Shown one piece after another: positions 27,509-36,824 of a stretch of DNA of 64,000 nt. Source of the stretch: UBA11612 sp963662375 (GTDB lineage: Bacteria > Pseudomonadota > Alphaproteobacteria > Rhodospirillales > Rhodospirillaceae); NCBI GenBank assembly GCA_963662375.2, contig CAXXRP010000010.1, positions 372,001 through 436,000 of the forward strand, read 5' to 3'. Below the pieces are notes generated by a model. The model made no database searches, was not told where the DNA came from, and was given only the letters and a program-made list of their open reading frames with translations. Position numbers and translations under genes: made by a program. How positions within the stretch are numbered: position 1 is the stretch's first letter; each line of letters starts with the position of its first letter.

Positions 27509-28281
27509 CGCGCGAAAAGAATTCCAGTTTCAAACCCAAGGCCAGACTCGACCAACTTCTTGTGGACCGTGGCCATACTGAGAGCCGCGCGAATGCTCAG
27601 GCACTTATAATGGCTGGCGTGGTTTTCAGCGGCGATAAACCACTGCGTTCAGCGGGTGCAAAGGTCGCTGCCGACCTTCCCGTGACGGTGAAGGGTCCCG
27701 CCCACCCATGGGTCTCACGCGGTGGTCTGAAATTGGCGCATGGCTTGGAACATTTCGCACTCGATCCGGCGGGCGGCATTTGCCTCGACCTGGGGGCGTC
27801 CACGGGCGGCTTCACAGACGTGCTTCTGACGAAGAGCGCGGCCAAAGTCTATGCGGTCGACGTTGGCTACGGGCAATTGGCTCACAAATTACGCACAGAC
27901 CCGCGCGTGATCGCTCTTGAACGCACGAACGCTCGGCATTTGAATGTGGAGCTGATACCCGATTCCATCGAGGCGCTGGTTTGCGACGCAAGCTTTATAG
28001 GTTTGCGCACGGTTCTGCCTGCGGCAATGGGGCTGACCGCGCCCGGCGCTTGGCTCATCGCGCTCATCAAGCCCCAATTCGAAGTCGGTAAGGGCCGCGT
28101 CGGCAAGAAGGGCGTGGTACGCGACCCCGAACTACACGCTGAGGTTTGCGAGACCATATCGGCCTGGATGAATGAGCAAGCCGGATGGCGGGTGCTCGAC
28201 ATTACACCCAGTCCTATCACTGGGCCGGAGGGGAACGTCGAATTTTTGATTGGCGCGGCGCGGTCCGGCGGAACGCGCTAG
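27505..28281 (+). CDS. tlyA: TlyA-family rRNA methyltransferase / hemolysin-like
   Basis: A 258-residue protein with an N-terminal S4 RNA-binding domain (LDQLLVDRGHTESRANAQAL) and an FtsJ-like SAM methyltransferase domain (LDLGASTGGFTDVLL). TlyA members 2'-O-methylate 16S and 23S rRNA cytidines; older annotations call them hemolysins. GTG 27505 overlaps the dxs stop. It is the last gene of the HDAC-xseB-ispA-dxs-tlyA run and converges on sppA with a 4-bp overlap. Confidence 0.92.
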   Translation: MTREKNSSFKPKARLDQLLVDRGHTESRANAQALIMAGVVFSGDKPLRSAGAKVAADLPVTVKGPAHPWVSRGGLKLAHGLEHFALDPAGGICLDLGASTGGFTDVLLTKSAAKVYAVDVGYGQLAHKLRTDPRVIALERTNARHLNVELIPDSIEALVCDASFIGLRTVLPAAMGLTAPGAWLIALIKPQFEVGKGRVGKKGVVRDPELHAEVCETISAWMNEQAGWRVLDITPSPITGPEGNVEFLIGAARSGGTR

Positions 28282-30059
28282 TTCGCTATGACCGGCGGCA
28301 GGTAAAGCTGTACGCCGTTGCGCTGAGCTACGCTGAAAACAGGTGCGAGAGTTTCGTTCATCCACGCCGTGGCCCGCACCAGGTTCACAATGCCGAAGGG
28401 AAATTGCCCATCTTCCAAAGCGTGAAGAAGGGCGCGGAAGGTAGATTCCGGTTCGGGAAACGGCACCAGCCAAACCGGATCGTCGACCGCAAGGCCGATT
28501 TGCGTTTTGGTGTAGTCGATGGCTTTGCCGAAGCCGCCTAACTCATCCACGAGGCCGGCTTTCAGTGCATCGGCCCCGCTCCAAACCCTGCCGCGGGCAA
28601 CCTTCTCGATGTCTTCGACGCTCATGCCCCGGCCATCAGCAGCCTTGGTCGTGAAATCGGTATAGGCGGCATCCAGTATTTGATTGAGCCGCGCCAGTTC
28701 GTTGTTGCTGAAATCGGTCACGGAGCTGAACATGTCCGCCGAATCGCCGAAGGAGATGCGGTCGAAGTTCACGCCCAATTTTTCTGCCGCGTCGCCGAAG
28801 ACCAGTTTGCCGAGAATGACACCGATGGAGCCGGTCACCGTCGCTGGCTGGGCGAAGATACGATCGGCGGGCATGGCGATGAAATATCCGCCCGAGGCTG
28901 CGGTATTGCCCATGCTCACGACAATAGGCTTAGACTTCGCTTTGGCGTTCTTGATCTCCCGCCAAATGATATCTGATGCCACATAAGACCCGCCAGGGCT
29001 GTCCACGCGGATCAGCAGAGCATCCACGTCGTCATCTTCCGCCGCATCGCGGATGGCTTTGCTCATGGGCGTGGAGCCGGCCCCTTCATCGACAAAAAAG
29101 GGATTGTCGCCGCCGCCGCGGGTGATTTCGCCGACGGCGTGAATGAGCGCAATCTGCTTTTCCGGTTGGGGTTTGTCGTTGTCCGGTTCGATCCCTAGAT
29201 ATCGATCGATGGTCAGGGAGGTCGCCGATCCCATGTCGCCCGACACTGCCGCCTCGAACTCATCGCGGTAGCCGATATGATCGATAAGGCCGCCGTCAAG
29301 CGCCTCGCCGGACAACAAAGGCCCGCGGTCGATCAACGCCGTCACGTCGTCCTCGGACAGGTTTCGATCTAGGGCAACGCCCTTCACGATCTGCTCGAAC
29401 CAAGATCGCAGCAGCGCTTCTGTCGCCTCCCGGTTTGCTGGAGACATTTCCGAGTTGGTGAACATCTCCCCTGCGCTCTTATATTCCTTGCGCTGAACGA
29501 AACTCCCCTTCAGGCCAAAGCGCTCCAGAAAATCCTTCAAAAAGGGTTGTTCGGTCCCGATTCCTGCGACGCCCACGGTTCCGGACGGTTGCACCCATAT
29601 ATCGCTGAACGCAGATGCTAGATAATAGGCGGGCAGGGCGCCAATGCCTTCGCCGATGGTTTCGGAAAATAACAGTGCGGGCTTGCCGGCGCCGCGGAAT
29701 TTGGCCACGGCATCGCGCACATCTTGAATCTGTGCCAGCCCCAGCGCTTGCTGGCTCAAATTGGCCTTAAGTGCGACAACCCGGGGATCATCCGCCGCGT
29801 TGCGGATGGCGATCACAGCGTCTTGCAGCGTTGTCTGGGACTTAAACGAAAGTCCCTTGATGCCCCGGCCTGCTGCGCCCTCCACGAAACCTTTGTCTAG
29901 GTTGATAGTCAGAATGATTTTGTCAGGTGCGGTTACGCGCATTGCGCGCAGGTCGTCCAGAACGAACAGCGTAAAAAAAATGGACGAAAGTAAAATTAGG
30001 GTGAGGAAGCCCAGGCCGGCAAGCATACCGACGGCGATTTTTCTAATTGCCTGTAACAT
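28278..30059 (-). CDS. sppA: Signal peptide peptidase SppA, 67K type
   Basis: A 593-residue, two-repeat SppA, like the long enterobacterial form. A single N-terminal membrane anchor (LAGLGFLTLILLSSIFFTLFVL) is followed by two crotonase-like halves. The general-base lysine is in RKEYKSAGEMF in the first half and the nucleophile serine in NTAASGGYFIA in the second. It degrades cleaved signal peptides in the inner membrane. Its 3' end overlaps tlyA; aroC lies 18 bp upstream on the same strand. Confidence 0.95.
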   Translation of the reverse strand: MLQAIRKIAVGMLAGLGFLTLILLSSIFFTLFVLDDLRAMRVTAPDKIILTINLDKGFVEGAAGRGIKGLSFKSQTTLQDAVIAIRNAADDPRVVALKANLSQQALGLAQIQDVRDAVAKFRGAGKPALLFSETIGEGIGALPAYYLASAFSDIWVQPSGTVGVAGIGTEQPFLKDFLERFGLKGSFVQRKEYKSAGEMFTNSEMSPANREATEALLRSWFEQIVKGVALDRNLSEDDVTALIDRGPLLSGEALDGGLIDHIGYRDEFEAAVSGDMGSATSLTIDRYLGIEPDNDKPQPEKQIALIHAVGEITRGGGDNPFFVDEGAGSTPMSKAIRDAAEDDDVDALLIRVDSPGGSYVASDIIWREIKNAKAKSKPIVVSMGNTAASGGYFIAMPADRIFAQPATVTGSIGVILGKLVFGDAAEKLGVNFDRISFGDSADMFSSVTDFSNNELARLNQILDAAYTDFTTKAADGRGMSVEDIEKVARGRVWSGADALKAGLVDELGGFGKAIDYTKTQIGLAVDDPVWLVPFPEPESTFRALLHALEDGQFPFGIVNLVRATAWMNETLAPVFSVAQRNGVQLYLPPVIAN

Positions 30060-30077
30060 CGAAGTCCTCGCCCAATC

Positions 30078-31166
30078 TTACTCGCCGCATTGCGCCTGAT
30101 GGCGCAACAAGTGATCTACCAGCACTATGGCCAGCATAGCCTCGGCCACCGGTACTCCGCGAATGCCCACGCATGGATCGTGACGGCCCTTGGTAACGAT
30201 TTCCGTATCTTTGCCGTGAATATCAACGGTCTTGCGCGGGCTTAGAATAGAACTGGTCGGCTTAATGGCGAGGCGCGCGACAACGGGCTGGCCGGACGAT
30301 ATACCACCGAGAATGCCGCCCGCGTGATTGGACAGGAAATTCACCACACCGCCTTGGCCCATACGCATTTCGTCGGCGTTGTCCTCGCCCGTCATAGCCG
30401 CCGTCGCGAATCCGTCACCGATTTCGACGCCTTTGGCAGCGTTGATGCTCATGAGGGCGCTAGCGATATCGGCATCAAGTTTGCCATAAACAGGCGCGCC
30501 CAATCCGGCGGGCATACCTTCGGCCGTTACCTCTATGACCGCGCCGGCAGAGGAGCCGTCTTTGCGGACTTCATCTAGATACCCAGCCCAGGTCTCGGCG
30601 GCGTTGGCATCCGGCGAAAAGAACGGATTGTGGTCGATCTCCGCCCAATCCCATTTTGCGCGATCGATCTTGTGGGGCCCAACCTGAATCAGGGCACCGC
30701 GAATGCTTATGCTGTCGCCAAGGCGTAGCGCCAAAATTTTGCGCGCAATGGCGCCGGCGGCTACACGCATAGCCGTTTCGCGGGCCGACTGGCGGCCGCC
30801 GCCGCGATAATCGCGCACGCCGTATTTTTTCCAATAGGTGTAATCCGCATGACCAGGGCGGAATTTTTCCGCGATATCGCTGTAGTCCTTGGACCGTGCG
30901 TCAAAGTTCTCGATCATCAACCCAACCGGCGTGCCGGTGGTGATGCCTTCGAAAATACCAGAGAGAATTCTCACTTCATCGGATTCACGCCGTTGAGTGG
31001 TATATTTCGACTGGCCTGGCCTGCGCTTATCTAGCCAAACCTGGATATCCGTCTCGGTCAAAGGGATGCGCGGCGGTACGCCGTCAACGACACAACCCAA
31101 AGCGGGGCCATGGCTTTCTCCGAACGTCGTGAAGCGGAAGAGAGTGCCGAAGGTGTTGCTGGACAT
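30078..31166 (-). CDS. aroC: Chorismate synthase
   Basis: A 362-residue enzyme that converts EPSP to chorismate with reduced FMN, the last step of the shikimate pathway. The start FGTLFRFTTFGESHG is family signature 1; YRGGGRQSARETAMRVAAG and the SNHAGGILGGISSGQP segment are also intact. ATG 31166 is chosen because it lies just after the fabI stop and gives the conserved N-terminus. fabI, aroC and sppA follow each other on the minus strand with short gaps. Confidence 0.97.
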   Translation of the reverse strand: MSSNTFGTLFRFTTFGESHGPALGCVVDGVPPRIPLTETDIQVWLDKRRPGQSKYTTQRRESDEVRILSGIFEGITTGTPVGLMIENFDARSKDYSDIAEKFRPGHADYTYWKKYGVRDYRGGGRQSARETAMRVAAGAIARKILALRLGDSISIRGALIQVGPHKIDRAKWDWAEIDHNPFFSPDANAAETWAGYLDEVRKDGSSAGAVIEVTAEGMPAGLGAPVYGKLDADIASALMSINAAKGVEIGDGFATAAMTGEDNADEMRMGQGGVVNFLSNHAGGILGGISSGQPVVARLAIKPTSSILSPRKTVDIHGKDTEIVTKGRHDPCVGIRGVPVAEAMLAIVLVDHLLRHQAQCGE

Positions 31167-31170
31167 CGCG

Positions 31171-32010
31171 TTACTCGGTGAGTTTAGCGCCAGCAAGCAG
31201 GTCCGATATGTCCTGCGCCGATTCAGGCGCTATCATGCCTACAGTGTGGTAGCCGCAGTCCACGTGATGAATCTCGCCGGTAACGCCGCTGCCCAAGTCG
31301 CTCAATAGGTAGAGTCCGGCTCTGCCCACGTCTTCGATGGTGACGTTGCGGTCCATGGGCGCGTTGAGTTCGTTCCATTTCAAGATGTAACGGAAATCGC
31401 CGATGCCGGACGACGCGAGAGTCTTGATGGGCCCGGCGGAAATGGCGTTGACGCGGATATTTTGCGATCCCAAATCCGTCGCAAGATAGCGGACACTTGC
31501 TTCAAGCGCGGCCTTAGCCACGCCCATGACATTGTAGTGGGGGGTTACGCGCTCGGCACCGAGATAGGTCAAGGTGACGAGGCTGCCGCCACTCTTCATC
31601 AACGGTGTTGCCAAGCGGCAGATTTCCGTGAACGAGTAGCAAGAGACCTCTAGGGTCTTGTGGAAGTTGTCGCGGGTCGTATCCACATAACGCCCGCGCA
31701 ATTGATCCTTGTCCGAATAAGCGATGGCATGGACCAGGAAGTCTAGGCCGCCCCATCTCTTGTCGATTTCGGAAAATACGCTCTCTGCCGTCGCTGTGTT
31801 GGTGACGTCGCAGGGCAGCACCAGGGATGATTGCAGGCTCTCGGCGAGAGGTTTGACGCGGCGCTCAAGAGCCTCGTCCTGATAAGTGAACGCCAAGCTG
31901 GCGCCTTGTGCCGCAACCTGCTGTGCAATGCCCCAGGCAATAGAGCGATCATTGGCGACGCCCATGATCAAGCCCTTTTTCCCTGCCATTAAAAGCTGTT
32001 GTTCAGCCAT
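31171..32010 (-). CDS. fabI: Enoyl-ACP reductase (NADH)
   Basis: A 279-residue short-chain-dehydrogenase-type enoyl reductase, the last step of each fatty-acid elongation round and the triclosan target. GLIMGVANDRSIAWGIA is the FabI-type NAD-binding start; the catalytic pair is in the Y-x6-K pattern (HYNVMGVAKAAL). ATG 32010 gives MAEQQLLMAGKKG, a normal N-terminus. aroC starts 4 bp after its stop. Confidence 0.95.
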   Translation of the reverse strand: MAEQQLLMAGKKGLIMGVANDRSIAWGIAQQVAAQGASLAFTYQDEALERRVKPLAESLQSSLVLPCDVTNTATAESVFSEIDKRWGGLDFLVHAIAYSDKDQLRGRYVDTTRDNFHKTLEVSCYSFTEICRLATPLMKSGGSLVTLTYLGAERVTPHYNVMGVAKAALEASVRYLATDLGSQNIRVNAISAGPIKTLASSGIGDFRYILKWNELNAPMDRNVTIEDVGRAGLYLLSDLGSGVTGEIHHVDCGYHTVGMIAPESAQDISDLLAGAKLTE

Positions 32011-32104
32011 CGCCAATGTCCAATTATGCAACCAAAAAGCTTTCAGGAACCAATAAGTTACGGCATCCTACACGAAACCATCCGATCGGCAAGGCAGGCA
32101 AGGC

Positions 32105-33451
32105 ATGGCACCGGCAACCATACGCCTACGTGTATCTGAGAGTCTGAAAAGGGTCTGTCGGGTGCTTTGGGAGGCTGCCGAAGCCGCCCTGACCACACCC
32201 GAGAGAGTGATTCCGTTTTTTTTACGACGCATGGGCGAGAAACAAATTGGTCGCACGGCGGCGGCCCTTAGTTATTCCACGTCACTCGCCGTGATCCCGG
32301 CGTTAGCTCTGACATTTGCGATGCTGGCCGCATTTCCGCAGTTTGATGATCTTCGCACGCGCGCCCAGGATTTTATCGTCGGCAATCTTGTGCCCGATAC
32401 CGGTCTGCGCATCAGCGAAACGATCGCCGGCTTCATCGAAGCCACCGGTCAATTGACCGCCTTCGGCGCTGTCGGCTTGATCGTGAGCGCCATATGGCTT
32501 TTACTGACCATTGAGGCAGCGTTCAATCATATCTTCCGCGTTCTGTGTCCGCGCCCGCTTCCCTTGCGCTTGCTCGTGTTGTGGACGGTTATCACTGTTG
32601 GTCCGCTGCTCCTTGGTCTCAGTTTCTCCTTATCAGGGTATTTTTCCTTTACGCGCTTGCTCTCCGAGACGCCGGAGGAATCCACCCTAGGTCTTGTGCT
32701 CGGCTCAATTACGCCGGCGCTCCTTTCTTGGGTCGCGCTTACATTTATTTATATTGTTGTGCCCAACAGGCGCGTGCGATTGCGCGACGCACTGATAGGA
32801 GCGGGGCTCGCGGCCGTCTTCTTCGCCGGTTTGCGTTACGGTTTCGCCCAGGTCGTGGTCGGTATGACGTCCTACCAGGCCATTTACGGCGCTGTAGCTG
32901 CGGTCCCGGTGTTTCTCGTTTGGATTTTTTTGATTTGGGTGGTGGTCTTGGCGGGCGCGGTCATCACCGCAGCGCGTCCCGACTGGCGCACCGCCAAGGC
33001 GGGTATCGGCACGGGGGCCGCTGGGCGGCTTCTTTTGGCCTTGGAGATTATTTCACAGTTGTCCACGTTTCTGCGGCACGGTCGGGGGTTGCGAACTGAA
33101 CGGCTTGCGAAGCTGCTGATGGCGCCTGTGCCCGCTCTGGCCTCAGCGCTGGATGATCTACGCCAGGCGCGTTTTGTTGTTATGTCCGATGATAACCGGT
33201 GGGTTTTGACTCGTGATTTGACGCGCACGCCGCTTGCCGACCTCGTTTATCATTTTGGTTTGGGGCTAGACTTAAGCTCCGACGCCTTCTCGAAACTACG
33301 TGACAGTGAACTGGGGCGGCGGCTGAATTCCCATCTCAAGGGCGCGGCAGATTCAGAGCGCACATTACTGAGTGTCAGTTTGGCGCGGGTGGTCGCGTCG
33401 CCGAACGAAGCGCAGGCTATTGCGTCCCGCGAGGCAGCGGGCTCTTCGTAG
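32105..33451 (+). CDS. YihY/BrkB-family inner-membrane protein
   Basis: A 448-residue membrane protein of the YihY (UPF0761) family. About six hydrophobic segments span residues 55-305, including the family motif region GRTAAALSYSTSLAVIPAL, the IWLLLTIEAAFNHIF segment and FLVWIFLIWVVVLAGAVITA. A soluble C-terminal domain of about 130 residues follows, resembling a winged helix in related proteins. The family was once annotated as RNase BN; its function is not settled. It is divergent from fabI. Confidence 0.9.
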   Translation: MAPATIRLRVSESLKRVCRVLWEAAEAALTTPERVIPFFLRRMGEKQIGRTAAALSYSTSLAVIPALALTFAMLAAFPQFDDLRTRAQDFIVGNLVPDTGLRISETIAGFIEATGQLTAFGAVGLIVSAIWLLLTIEAAFNHIFRVLCPRPLPLRLLVLWTVITVGPLLLGLSFSLSGYFSFTRLLSETPEESTLGLVLGSITPALLSWVALTFIYIVVPNRRVRLRDALIGAGLAAVFFAGLRYGFAQVVVGMTSYQAIYGAVAAVPVFLVWIFLIWVVVLAGAVITAARPDWRTAKAGIGTGAAGRLLLALEIISQLSTFLRHGRGLRTERLAKLLMAPVPALASALDDLRQARFVVMSDDNRWVLTRDLTRTPLADLVYHFGLGLDLSSDAFSKLRDSELGRRLNSHLKGAADSERTLLSVSLARVVASPNEAQAIASREAAGSS

Positions 33452-33531
33452 TAACGGCTCCAAGGAGAAGGGGCGGTTTTTGTAAACCTTCTCATTCATT
33501 TGTTAGAACTGCTGATTTTTATACTTGGGCG

Positions 33532-34020
33532 TTAGCCCTCGACGATTTTCCACGACCCGTCCGGTTGGCGACAGGCCGTGCCATAGCCGGTATGCCGTTC
33601 GCCGCCGACGATAATTTCCGATTGAAACTCGCGGCAATAAGCACCGTTATCTGTGTTGCCGTCGCGAACTGGCGTGACTGAGCCGTGATTTCCTGAATCC
33701 GGATTGTTCCAAATAATGGTTTCGTTTAGTGGCGAGATATAGGCAACGCGCTCGGCCTGACGCATTTTCATGCGGTCCACGTCGTCCATGTTCCGGCCGA
33801 CGGAGCTGCCGACGGCAGCGCCCGCCAGTGTACCGAGCGCGGTAGCGGCTAACCGCCCGTCGCCTTTGCCGAATTGCGAGCCCAGGAGGCCGCCCAGAAC
33901 CGCGCCCAGTAGCGCGCCGCCCGACTCTTTTTGGCCGGCGGTTTCCGCGCAACTACCGATGATTAAAGCCGCGGCCAGCACGGCTACGGCCGTAGATTTC
34001 TTGGAAACGGTTGCAGGCAT
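33532..34020 (-). CDS. Glycine-zipper outer-membrane lipoprotein (17-kDa antigen family)
   Basis: A 162-residue protein from ATG 34020, which has AGGG upstream; GTG 34029 is the alternative. Lipobox IIGSC ends the signal peptide. A glycine-zipper segment (GGALLGAVLGGLLGSQFG, then LGTLAGAAVGSSVG) follows, as in the rickettsial 17-kDa surface antigen and SmpA-like proteins. The C-terminal half contains REFQSEIIVGGERHTGYGTACRQPDGSW, positions 117-145 approximately, typical of the family. It should be a lipid-anchored envelope protein of structural role. Confidence 0.88.
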   Translation of the reverse strand: MPATVSKKSTAVAVLAAALIIGSCAETAGQKESGGALLGAVLGGLLGSQFGKGDGRLAATALGTLAGAAVGSSVGRNMDDVDRMKMRQAERVAYISPLNETIIWNNPDSGNHGSVTPVRDGNTDNGAYCREFQSEIIVGGERHTGYGTACRQPDGSWKIVEG

Positions 34021-34254
34021 TGCGTTCACCCTATTTATGTCCTTTCGGCATCGGACCCTTGAAAATTCCTATTAGCCGCATCACTGAGGCGATCCGACTG
34101 ATGACACAAATAATATCAACGGACAATGGTGGCAAAAAAAGGGCGACGCGGGGCCGGCTAATTATCGAAAAGATCGAAAACCTCAAGATTGACAAGGCGC
34201 TAACCAAGGCCGACTTTACCGGACTGTCTTGCCCCTTTTAAGACCCTGGTGTTC

Positions 34255-34857
34255 ATGGATTCACCACCGCCTATTCCCAATGCTGCCGATCCCATCGCGT
34301 TATTTCGCCAGTGGTATGAAGACGCTATCGCCAACGAGCCCGATGTGCCCAACGCGATGAGTTTGGCGACGGCGACACCGGATGGCCGCCCAGCGGTTCG
34401 CATGATTTTACTGAAAGAGGTGAGTGAGCGCGGCTTTGTGTTCTACGCCAACACCGAAAGCCGTAAGAGTGCGGAGCTCGCGGACAACCGGTTCGCATCG
34501 CTTTGCTTCCATTGGAAATCCTTGAAACGGCAGGTGCGCGTTGATGGTTCGGTCGATTTTGTGGCCGACGCCGAGGCCGACGCCTACCACGCATCGCGGC
34601 CACGCCAAAGCCAACTCGCGGCTTGGGCATCGCAACAATCACACGTACTGGACCGGCGAGAAACCTTGTTGGCCCGGTTTGAGGAGATGCAAGCGCGCTT
34701 CAAAGACAAGGACATTCCGCGCCTGGAAAGCTGGAAGGGATATCGCCTGACACCGACCGCTATCGAGTTTTGGCAGGATGTACGTGACCGTTTGCACGAC
34801 CGGCTAGTTTACCGGCGTGCCGCTGAAGTATGGAAAACCGAGAGACTTTATCCGTGA
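34255..34857 (+). CDS. pdxH: Pyridoxamine 5'-phosphate oxidase
   Basis: A 200-residue FMN flavoenzyme that oxidises PNP or PMP to pyridoxal phosphate. The family pattern is intact: PNAMSLATATPDGRPAVRMILLK (FMN-binding, residues 30-52), FYANTESRKSAEL, FHWKSLKRQVRV, and the C-terminal W-x-D-VRDRLHDR segment. ATG 34255 is preferred to GTG 34249. The last codon overlaps the start of the cation transporter gene. Confidence 0.95.
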   Translation: MDSPPPIPNAADPIALFRQWYEDAIANEPDVPNAMSLATATPDGRPAVRMILLKEVSERGFVFYANTESRKSAELADNRFASLCFHWKSLKRQVRVDGSVDFVADAEADAYHASRPRQSQLAAWASQQSHVLDRRETLLARFEEMQARFKDKDIPRLESWKGYRLTPTAIEFWQDVRDRLHDRLVYRRAAEVWKTERLYP

Positions 34858-35813
34858 CCACATCTGACACACAGTCAGCCGGTCAGGCTGGCGTTAAGAC
34901 TCCTGACTCGCGCCGCGGTCCGGCGTTGATGCGGGCTGCGACCTACGCGGCGATAGCGGTTGCGGCTTTGCTTGTCGGTGTGAAGTCGTGGGCGTATTTT
35001 GTCACGGGATCGGTGGCGCTGTTGTCGAGCCTTGCGGACTCTGCGCTCGATCTCCTGGCATCGATCTTGAATTTTATGGCGGTCCGCGTGGCGCTCATGC
35101 CAGCCGATTCCGATCACCGGTTTGGACACGGCAAGGCCGAGCCGTTGTCGGGGCTTGGGCAAGCTGCATTTATCGCCGGCTCGGCCGTATTGGTGATGAT
35201 TGAGGCGGCGACGCGTTTTGGCACCCATTCGCCCATTGCCAACAGCGAACTTGGCATTGCTGTTATTTTGTTCGCCATCGTTCTAACCGTCATTTTGGTT
35301 CAATTTCAGAATTATGTAGTCAGGAAAACAGGTTCGGTAGCGGTGGGCGCGGACTCGCTTCATTACACCGGTGATTTGCTGATGAACGCGAGTGTAATTG
35401 TGGCTTTGGTGCTGTCGGCGAATTTTGAGTTGAGTTGGGCAGATCCCGTGTTCGGAATAGGGATCAGTATGTTTCTTATCTACAACGCATCGAAAATCGT
35501 GATGCAGTCGATCAACTTGCTGATGGACCGAGAATTACCAGACGATGAGCGTCAGAATATTCGCGCTATCGCCCGCGAACACCCGAAAGTTCTTGATGTG
35601 CACGAATTGCGTACTCGATCTGCGGGACTTCATCAATTCATCCAAATGCATATTGTTCTTGAGCAAGGCATGTCGTTGATTGAAGCGCACCGAATTTCCG
35701 ACGACGTTGAAAAAGCGGTACGGGCCGTCTTTCCCGCTGCCGATGTTATCATTCATCAAGATCCCGACGGCGTAGACGAATTTCACCCTGCGGTCGGCGG
35801 GCCGCTGCATTGA
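34854..35813 (+). CDS. Cation diffusion facilitator transporter (FieF/YiiP type)
   Basis: A 319-residue CDF protein that exports divalent metal (Zn, Fe or Cd) in exchange for protons. About six membrane helices; the intramembrane metal site is formed by aspartates in SLADSALDLLAS (helix 2) and the HYTGDLLMN segment (helix 5). HRFGHGKAEPL is the conserved loop after helix 2. The C-terminal cytoplasmic domain includes VLDVHELRTRSAGLHQFIQMH, residues around 237-257. GTG 34854 overlaps the pdxH stop and has GAGAGA upstream; ATG 34830 would add 8 residues. Confidence 0.92.
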   Translation: MTTSDTQSAGQAGVKTPDSRRGPALMRAATYAAIAVAALLVGVKSWAYFVTGSVALLSSLADSALDLLASILNFMAVRVALMPADSDHRFGHGKAEPLSGLGQAAFIAGSAVLVMIEAATRFGTHSPIANSELGIAVILFAIVLTVILVQFQNYVVRKTGSVAVGADSLHYTGDLLMNASVIVALVLSANFELSWADPVFGIGISMFLIYNASKIVMQSINLLMDRELPDDERQNIRAIAREHPKVLDVHELRTRSAGLHQFIQMHIVLEQGMSLIEAHRISDDVEKAVRAVFPAADVIIHQDPDGVDEFHPAVGGPLH

Positions 35814-35909
35814 CTGGCTCAGGCATTCTTGCCGCCCAGCATTGCGGCCTCTCAGGTTAGGCTGCATGATGACGTAGCCCGGCAGGCACGGGTCTAGGGA
35901 AAGTGCACG

Positions 35910-36791
35910 ATGTCCACAGTGAAAAATATACTCGCCATAGTCAACGATACCTCAGGCGCGCGCGCGGCACTGGAAGCTGCGTTGCGCATGGCCAAGAATC
36001 TCGAGTGCCATGTAGACGCGCTGCATGTGCGCCCCGATCCTGTTGCGGCGCTACCTCTGGTCGGCGAAACAATGTCCGGTACCGTTGTTGATGAAATGAT
36101 GGGAATGGCCGAGCGCGAAGCATCGGTCCGCAGCAAGGACGCACGGGCAATGTACGATAAAGTGATTGCCGGCGCTGGAATGATGGATGATGGAGTCGCA
36201 TCCGGATCGGGCGGATGTGGCGTGAACTGGCTTGAGGAAACGGGGATCGAGGAACAGGTGGTTGCTCTCAGGGCCTGCCGGGCGGACATGATAGTGATCG
36301 CGCGGCCGACACCCGACAACGAGACTTCGGGTCTGATGACGCTGAACGCGGTCCTGATGCAGAGCGGGCGGCCGGTGATGGTACTACCATCCAGTCCACC
36401 GGGCATCGCCGGCTCCGTGGGGCCGTTCAAACGTATCGCCGTGTTCTGGAACGGTTCGAGGGAGGCCACCCGGGCCGTCGCCGCTGCACGGCCATTTTTC
36501 GCCGCCGCCGATCAAGTTGTGGTGCTGCGGGTGGAGGAAGAGGAATGGTTTGCACCCACCGAAGATCTGGAAGTTTATCTTGCGCGCCATGATGTGAAAG
36601 CAGTCGTATGCAAGGTTCTGCCGCGCGACAGCCGCCCGGGGCGGGCTCTCATGACAGCGACAACTGAAATCGGCGCAGATCTAATGGTGATGGGCGCCTA
36701 CACGCAGTCGAAGCTGCGGCAACTCATCCTTGGCAGCGTGACGGGCTACGTTATGCATGAGGCGATGTTGCCGGTTCTCATGTGTCATTGA
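35910..36791 (+). CDS. Universal stress protein with two Usp domains
   Basis: A 293-residue protein made of two UspA-like halves. The first starts KNILAIVNDTSGARAALEAAL and ends near the GRPVMVLPS strand; the second starts FKRIAVFWNGSREATRAVA and ends LILGSVTGYVMHEAMLPVLM, which carries the typical ATP-binding pattern (G-x-V-T). The first half lacks a good G-x2-G-x9-G motif and may not bind nucleotide. Such tandem proteins respond to stress by unknown means. It stands alone, with 96 bp upstream and a pseudogene downstream. Confidence 0.88.
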   Translation: MSTVKNILAIVNDTSGARAALEAALRMAKNLECHVDALHVRPDPVAALPLVGETMSGTVVDEMMGMAEREASVRSKDARAMYDKVIAGAGMMDDGVASGSGGCGVNWLEETGIEEQVVALRACRADMIVIARPTPDNETSGLMTLNAVLMQSGRPVMVLPSSPPGIAGSVGPFKRIAVFWNGSREATRAVAAARPFFAAADQVVVLRVEEEEWFAPTEDLEVYLARHDVKAVVCKVLPRDSRPGRALMTATTEIGADLMVMGAYTQSKLRQLILGSVTGYVMHEAMLPVLMCH

Positions 36792-36824
36792 CAGATTGCA
36801 TATTGAATCTGGCCATACACAGTC

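Noticed and set aside
34101..34241. 46-codon frame starting MTQIISTDNGGKK before pdxH
   Set aside because: Weak ribosome-binding site and no family; could be real, but not supported.
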